Under the pieces are notes generated by a model. The model had not been told where the DNA came from. It made no database searches and was given only the letters and a program-made list of their open reading frames with translations. Below are positions 7,579 through 10,012 of a stretch of 10,012 bases of DNA, piece by piece. A program made the translations under genes and the position numbers. Numbering within the stretch: the stretch's first letter is position 1; every line of letters starts with the position of its first letter. Location of the stretch: assembly GCA_031119155.1 (NCBI GenBank), contig JAVHYH010000115.1, positions 1 through 10,012 of the forward strand. Direction: 5' to 3'. This stretch comes from Brevundimonas sp. (GTDB lineage: Bacteria > Pseudomonadota > Alphaproteobacteria > Caulobacterales > Caulobacteraceae).

Positions 7579-7648
7579 CCCCCGACACTCCCGACACCCT
7601 CCAACCCTGCCAAACCCTGTCGTCGCACCCTGTCATCCCGAGCGCTGC

Positions 7649-7855
7649 CTCACCTCTCCATTCGCCCCCAAGCGAATGGAGAGGACAGACCGGCGCGTCA
7701 GCGGCGGTCAGGAGAGGGCGGCTCCGTCAGGTCAGGAGACGCCTCGAACACCGGTGTCGGCGGCTAATCTCTGACCACCTGCGCCGCCCCCTCCTGATCG
7801 GCGAAGACGCCGATCTGTCCTCCCCATCGCCTTGAAGGGTCGATGGAGAGGTGAG
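7649..7855. repeat. 207-bp intergenic inverted repeat with nested hairpins
   Basis: The element has a perfect 12-bp terminal inverted repeat CTCACCTCTCCA (7649-7660, inverted at 7844-7855). The inward arms stay similar for about 85 nt: GAGGACAGA-C/T-CGGCG at 7681-7695 matches the inverted copy at 7809-7823, and further in TCAGGAGAGGGCGGC matches TCAGGAGGGGGCGGC. Each arm carries its own hairpin: a perfect 13-bp stem at 7653-7665/7672-7684, and an 11-bp stem with one mismatch at 7819-7829/7841-7851. The hairpin loops differ between arms. The centre (about 7740-7770) contains CACCGGTG. No ORF with a recognisable product lies inside, so it looks like two copies of one repeat facing each other, not an IS element. 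Confidence 0.8.
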
Positions 7856-7941
7856 CGCCTCCACACGTCCAATTCTGACGCACCCCCATGCCATCATCCC
7901 TTCACGGTCTTTGACATCGCTGCTCGAGAGTCTCGGGAAGA

Positions 7942-7970
7942 CAGGGTTTCGGCATTTTTCGCCGACCCTG
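7942..7970 (+). other. Hairpin in the putative leader of the ferredoxin reductase gene
   Basis: CAGGGT-TT-CGGC (7942-7953) pairs with GCCG-ACCCTG (7961-7970): ten base pairs with a 2-nt bulge around the loop ATTTTTC. It lies 61 bp upstream of the reductase ATG. The 3' arm overlaps one copy of the repeated 11-mer ACCCTGCCAAA. It could be an RNA leader structure, a protein-binding site or a remnant of the neighbouring repeat; the sequence does not decide. It does not match a riboswitch that I recognise. Confidence 0.45.
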
Positions 7971-8031
7971 CCAAATCCCGCGACACCGCCGCCCTTCCCC
8001 CCCGCCGCGACGCGTCCTAAGAAGCGCGGCA

Positions 8032-8844
8032 ATGACCGACGCCGTCGCCCCTCCCCCCGCCAAGGCCTCGCCCTTCCATGAGCTTGAGGTTCTGACCGTC
8101 CATCACTGGACCGATCAGCTGTTCAGCTTCCGCATTCGCCGCCCGGAGGATTTCCGCTTCCGTTCCGGCGAGTTCGTGATGATCGGCCTGCCCGGCGAGG
8201 ACGGCGGCAAGCCCGTGCTGCGCGCCTACTCCATCGCCTCTCCGCACTGGGACGAGGAGCTGGAGTTCTTCTCCATCAAGGTGCCCGACGGCCCCCTGAC
8301 CTCGCGCCTGCAGAAGATCCAGGTCGGCGACACCGTCCTGATGGGCAAGAAGCCGACCGGCACCCTGGTGCTGGACGCCCTGACCGGCGGCGAGCGGCTC
8401 TGGCTGATCGGCACCGGCACCGGCCTGGCCCCCTGGCTTTCGGTCGCCCGTGACCCCGACACCTACAGCCGCTTCGGTCAGGTCATCGTCTGCCACACCG
8501 TCCGCAATGTGGCCGACCTGGCCTACCGCGACTTCTTCACCCACGGCATCCACGAGGATCCGCTGGTCGGCGACGAGGCCAAGGCCCAGCTGGTCTATTA
8601 TCCGACCGTCACGCGCGAGAAGTTCGAAACCCCCGGCCGGATCACCGACCGCATCAAGTCCGGCGACGTCTTCGCCGACCTTCAGTTGCCCATCGGCTTC
8701 TCGCCCAACACCGACCGCATCATGCTGTGCGGCTCAATGGCCATGATCAAGGAAACCGGCGAACTGCTGGAGACCTACGGCCTGAAAGAGGGCTCGAACG
8801 CCGAGCCCGGCGACTATGTTCTGGAGCGCGCCTTTGTCGGTTGA
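8032..8844 (+). CDS. fpr: Ferredoxin/flavodoxin--NADP+ reductase
   Basis: A 270-residue cytoplasmic flavoenzyme that passes electrons between NADPH and ferredoxin or flavodoxin. The N-terminal FAD domain (about 15-115) has RAYSIAS (64-70), the isoalloxazine-binding motif, and the KVPDGPLTSRLQ segment (83-94) that contacts the FAD phosphates. The NADP domain (about 120-270) has GTGTGLAPWLS (127-137), CHTVRNVADLAYRDFF (154-169) and MLCGSMAM (231-238). The C-terminus YVLERAFVG is the form found in bacterial FPRs of the Azotobacter/Rhodobacter type, where the end of the chain shields the flavin. Length matches the family. The ATG at 8032 has only a weak GAAG about 7 nt upstream. In related bacteria FPR supplies reductant for Fe-S and oxidative-stress repair; regulation is not evident here. 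The next gene begins 7 bp after its stop. Confidence 0.95.
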   Translation: MTDAVAPPPAKASPFHELEVLTVHHWTDQLFSFRIRRPEDFRFRSGEFVMIGLPGEDGGKPVLRAYSIASPHWDEELEFFSIKVPDGPLTSRLQKIQVGDTVLMGKKPTGTLVLDALTGGERLWLIGTGTGLAPWLSVARDPDTYSRFGQVIVCHTVRNVADLAYRDFFTHGIHEDPLVGDEAKAQLVYYPTVTREKFETPGRITDRIKSGDVFADLQLPIGFSPNTDRIMLCGSMAMIKETGELLETYGLKEGSNAEPGDYVLERAFVG

Positions 8845-8851
8845 GTCCCCC

Positions 8852-9172
8852 GTGATCGTCTCCATCGACGCCCGCGTCGCCCCGGAAGACTGCCTGTCGA
8901 TGGCCGAGGTCCGCCACGGCGTCGACGCCCTGGACCGCGCGCTGGTCACCCTGCTGGCCGAGCGTCAGCGCTACATGCACGCCGCCGCCCGCATCAAGCC
9001 CAGCCGCGACGTGGTCCATGACGACGCCCGCATCGAGGACGTGGTGGCCAAGGTCCTCGCCGCCGCCGCCCCCGCCGGCCTCTCGGCCGACATCGCCGAA
9101 CCAGTGTGGCGCACCCTCATCGACCGCTGCATCGCCCACGAGTTCAGCGTCTGGGACAAGACGCGGGTCTAG
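8852..9172 (+). CDS. Chorismate mutase (AroQ class, PchB-like)
   Basis: A small all-helical enzyme, 106 residues from the GTG at 8852, predicted to convert chorismate to prephenate for Phe and Tyr synthesis. Helix 1 reads AEVRHGVDALDRALVTLLAERQRYM and is followed by AARIKPS, giving the Arg, Arg and Lys typical of the AroQ active site; DDARIEDVV carries the next conserved Arg. Isochorismate-pyruvate lyase (PchB), a close relative, cannot be excluded, but no siderophore or salicylate genes are nearby. An ATG at 8900 with GGAAG upstream would give 90 residues. I prefer 8852 because alphaproteobacterial homologues, as I recall them, also have a PE-C-SMAEVR-like lead-in, which the short form would lose. 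It is probably co-transcribed with the reductase gene. Its TAG stop shares the CTAG palindrome with the stop of the convergent HPt gene. Confidence 0.85.
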   Translation: MIVSIDARVAPEDCLSMAEVRHGVDALDRALVTLLAERQRYMHAAARIKPSRDVVHDDARIEDVVAKVLAAAAPAGLSADIAEPVWRTLIDRCIAHEFSVWDKTRV

Positions 9173-9522
9173 CCGCGCAACGACCTCAGCATGATCTCGT
9201 GGCGGTACGCCGCCACATCGGCCAGCGCGATCTCCAGCTGATCCCGGACCCGCTCCAGCAGCGGCGGGGCCTCGGCCTTCTGCGCCGCCTCGGCCGTCTG
9301 GCAGGCCTCGGCCAGCGCCCCCGCCCCGATGCCCGAGGCCGCGCCCCGGATCGTGTGCACGGCGTCGCGCCATCCCTCCTCGCGGACATCCAGCATCGGC
9401 GACCACATCGCCGCCTGCTGGCCGAACAGGCCCAGAACCTCGTCGGTGATCGCGTCGTCGCCGGCGGTCATCCCCTCCAGCACCGAGAAGTCGACCGCCC
9501 CCGACAGATCCCGCCGCGCCAT
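9169..9522 (-). CDS. HPt (histidine phosphotransfer) domain protein
   Basis: A 117-residue protein consisting of little more than one HPt four-helix bundle. The phosphorylatable residue is His56 in AVHTIRGAASGIGAGAL, the usual H-T-x-K/R-G-A/S pattern, followed by LAEACQTAEAAQK. Proteins like this relay phosphate between a hybrid histidine kinase's receiver domain and a response regulator in the cytoplasm. No hybrid kinase is adjacent; the DctB/DctD genes at the other end of the window are a direct kinase-regulator pair and are unlikely partners. The ATG overlaps the permease stop as TGATG, with purine-rich GAGGAG and CAGGG just upstream inside the permease gene, so translation is probably coupled. 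The 3' end overlaps the chorismate mutase gene by 4 bp. The partners are unknown. Confidence 0.85.
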   Translation of the reverse strand: MARRDLSGAVDFSVLEGMTAGDDAITDEVLGLFGQQAAMWSPMLDVREEGWRDAVHTIRGAASGIGAGALAEACQTAEAAQKAEAPPLLERVRDQLEIALADVAAYRHEIMLRSLRG

Positions 9523-10012
9523 CAGCCCTGCGGCTCCTCACCCCTGGCCAGCCGCGAGTTCCGCGACGACCAGACGAGGTAGATGACGAGGCCCAGCAGG
9601 TTCCAGGCGAGGAAATACAGCTGGGTCGACCCCTTCAGGCTGAAGAAGAAGACGATGCAGCCGACGATGGCGATGCCGCCGACCAGCCACCACAGCGGGG
9701 CCTTGAACTTCCGCTCCCGGTTCGGCTCGCGGATGCGCAGCACGATCAGGCTGATGCCCACGGCCATGAAGGCCATGAGGGTGCCTGCATTGGCCAGCGA
9801 GGCCAGCTCGTCCAGCCGCATGATCCCCGCCAGGAAGGCCACGACGATGGCGGTGAAGACGGTCACCACCACCGGCACGCCCCGGTTGGAGATCTTGGCC
9901 AGCCGGTTCGGCAGCAGCCCGTCCCGCGCCATGCCCAGGAAGATGCGGCTCTGACCGAACAGGAAGGCCAGCAGCACCGTCGGCAGGGCGATGACCGCCG
10001 AGGCCGCCAGCC
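9522..10012 (-). CDS. APC-superfamily amino acid permease, C-terminal part (start outside window)
   Basis: The frame is open to the right edge, so only the last 162 or so residues are seen. An apparent start inside the window is a GTG codon in a transmembrane helix and is not the real start. The segment has about five hydrophobic helices: the first at the edge (ASAVIALPTVLLAFLFG), then VPVVVTVFTAIVVAFLAG, LANAGTLMAFMAVGISLIVL, WWLVGGIAIVGCIVFFFS and YFLAWNLLGLVIYLVW. The motif GQSRIFLGMARDGLLPNRLAKI between the first two is characteristic of the amino acid/polyamine/organocation family, close to the cationic amino acid transporter group (YhdG/CAT type). It would import amino acids across the inner membrane; the substrate cannot be fixed from this part. 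It is upstream of, and overlaps by one base, the HPt gene. Confidence 0.9.
   Translation of the reverse strand, partial: LAASAVIALPTVLLAFLFGQSRIFLGMARDGLLPNRLAKISNRGVPVVVTVFTAIVVAFLAGIMRLDELASLANAGTLMAFMAVGISLIVLRIREPNRERKFKAPLWWLVGGIAIVGCIVFFFSLKGSTQLYFLAWNLLGLVIYLVWSSRNSRLARGEEPQG

Larger units (their letters stand above)
7514..8031. other. 518-bp divergent intergenic region without a gene
   Basis: This gap separates the divergently transcribed S9 peptidase and ferredoxin reductase genes and must hold both promoters. It contains the 207-bp inverted repeat, a weak candidate promoter towards the peptidase, and a hairpin in the putative leader of the reductase. The 11-mer ACCCTGCCAAA occurs twice in direct orientation (7604-7614 and 7965-7975), and AAACCCTGTC at 7612-7621 recurs inverted at 7940-7949, so the two ends of the gap share sequence. 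Open frames here are short and have no recognisable product. Confidence 0.6.

Noticed and set aside
5843..7774. A 643-codon open frame on the plus strand opposite the S9 peptidase gene
   Set aside because: The reverse-strand frame has every catalytic and propeller motif of DPP IV; this one is Arg/Gly/His/Gln rich without motifs, as expected of an antisense shadow in GC-rich DNA.
7649..7855. Inverted repeat considered as an insertion sequence or MITE
   Set aside because: No transposase is encoded and no clear target-site duplication is seen at the ends; the arms resemble each other along their length, which fits paired REP-like repeats better. A MITE origin cannot be excluded.
7911..7939. Perfect TTGACA at 7911-7916 as a -35 box for fpr
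   Set aside because: At 16-18 bp spacing only GC-rich sequence without a -10-like hexamer is found, so I do not call a promoter.
8747..9541. A 264-codon minus-strand open frame across the fpr end, chorismate mutase and HPt genes
   Set aside because: It overlaps three supported genes in other frames and its translation is Arg/Gly/Ala-rich without domains.

Overview
The window reads as ordinary chromosome of a high-GC alphaproteobacterium. The gene families (DctB/DctD pair, a chorismate mutase typical of the group, exported peptidases, high GC at third codon positions) and GC-rich intergenic palindromes fit the Caulobacteraceae, with Brevundimonas or a relative my best guess. That assignment is inference from gene content and base composition; there is no rRNA or marker gene to confirm it. 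No tRNA, rRNA, IS element, phage gene or CRISPR array was seen.

Layout: (1) 1-1808, plus strand: the C-terminal end of a DctB-like sensor kinase, overlapping by ATGA a DctD-like response regulator. (2) 1810-3174, minus strand: a ROK-family fructokinase preceded by a small two-helix protein of the 'low affinity iron permease' family; the kinase abuts the regulator gene tail to tail with 1 bp between stops. (3) 3240-3355: an intergenic palindrome made of two inverted arrays of a 7-bp repeat. (4) 3378-5018, minus: an exported amidase-signature hydrolase. (5) 5019-5236: two related GC-rich hairpins in inverted orientation. (6) 5237-7513, minus: an exported dipeptidyl peptidase IV-like S9 peptidase. 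(7) 7514-8031: a 518-bp divergent intergenic region holding a 207-bp inverted repeat and a leader hairpin. (8) 8032-9172, plus: ferredoxin/flavodoxin-NADP+ reductase followed 7 bp later by a chorismate mutase. (9) 9169-10012, minus: an HPt-domain protein coupled by TGATG to an APC-family amino acid permease that runs off the right edge.

How the genes may work together: DctB/DctD would sense C4-dicarboxylates and activate sigma54 promoters, but no transporter target is in the window. The amidase, the S9 peptidase and the permease together suggest scavenging of peptides and amides outside the cytoplasm followed by amino acid uptake; this is inference, as they are separate transcription units. 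I see no clear undescribed system. The items most worth a second look are the GAFPGA loop in the DctD-like protein, the three families of intergenic inverted repeats, and the HPt gene translationally coupled to a permease.
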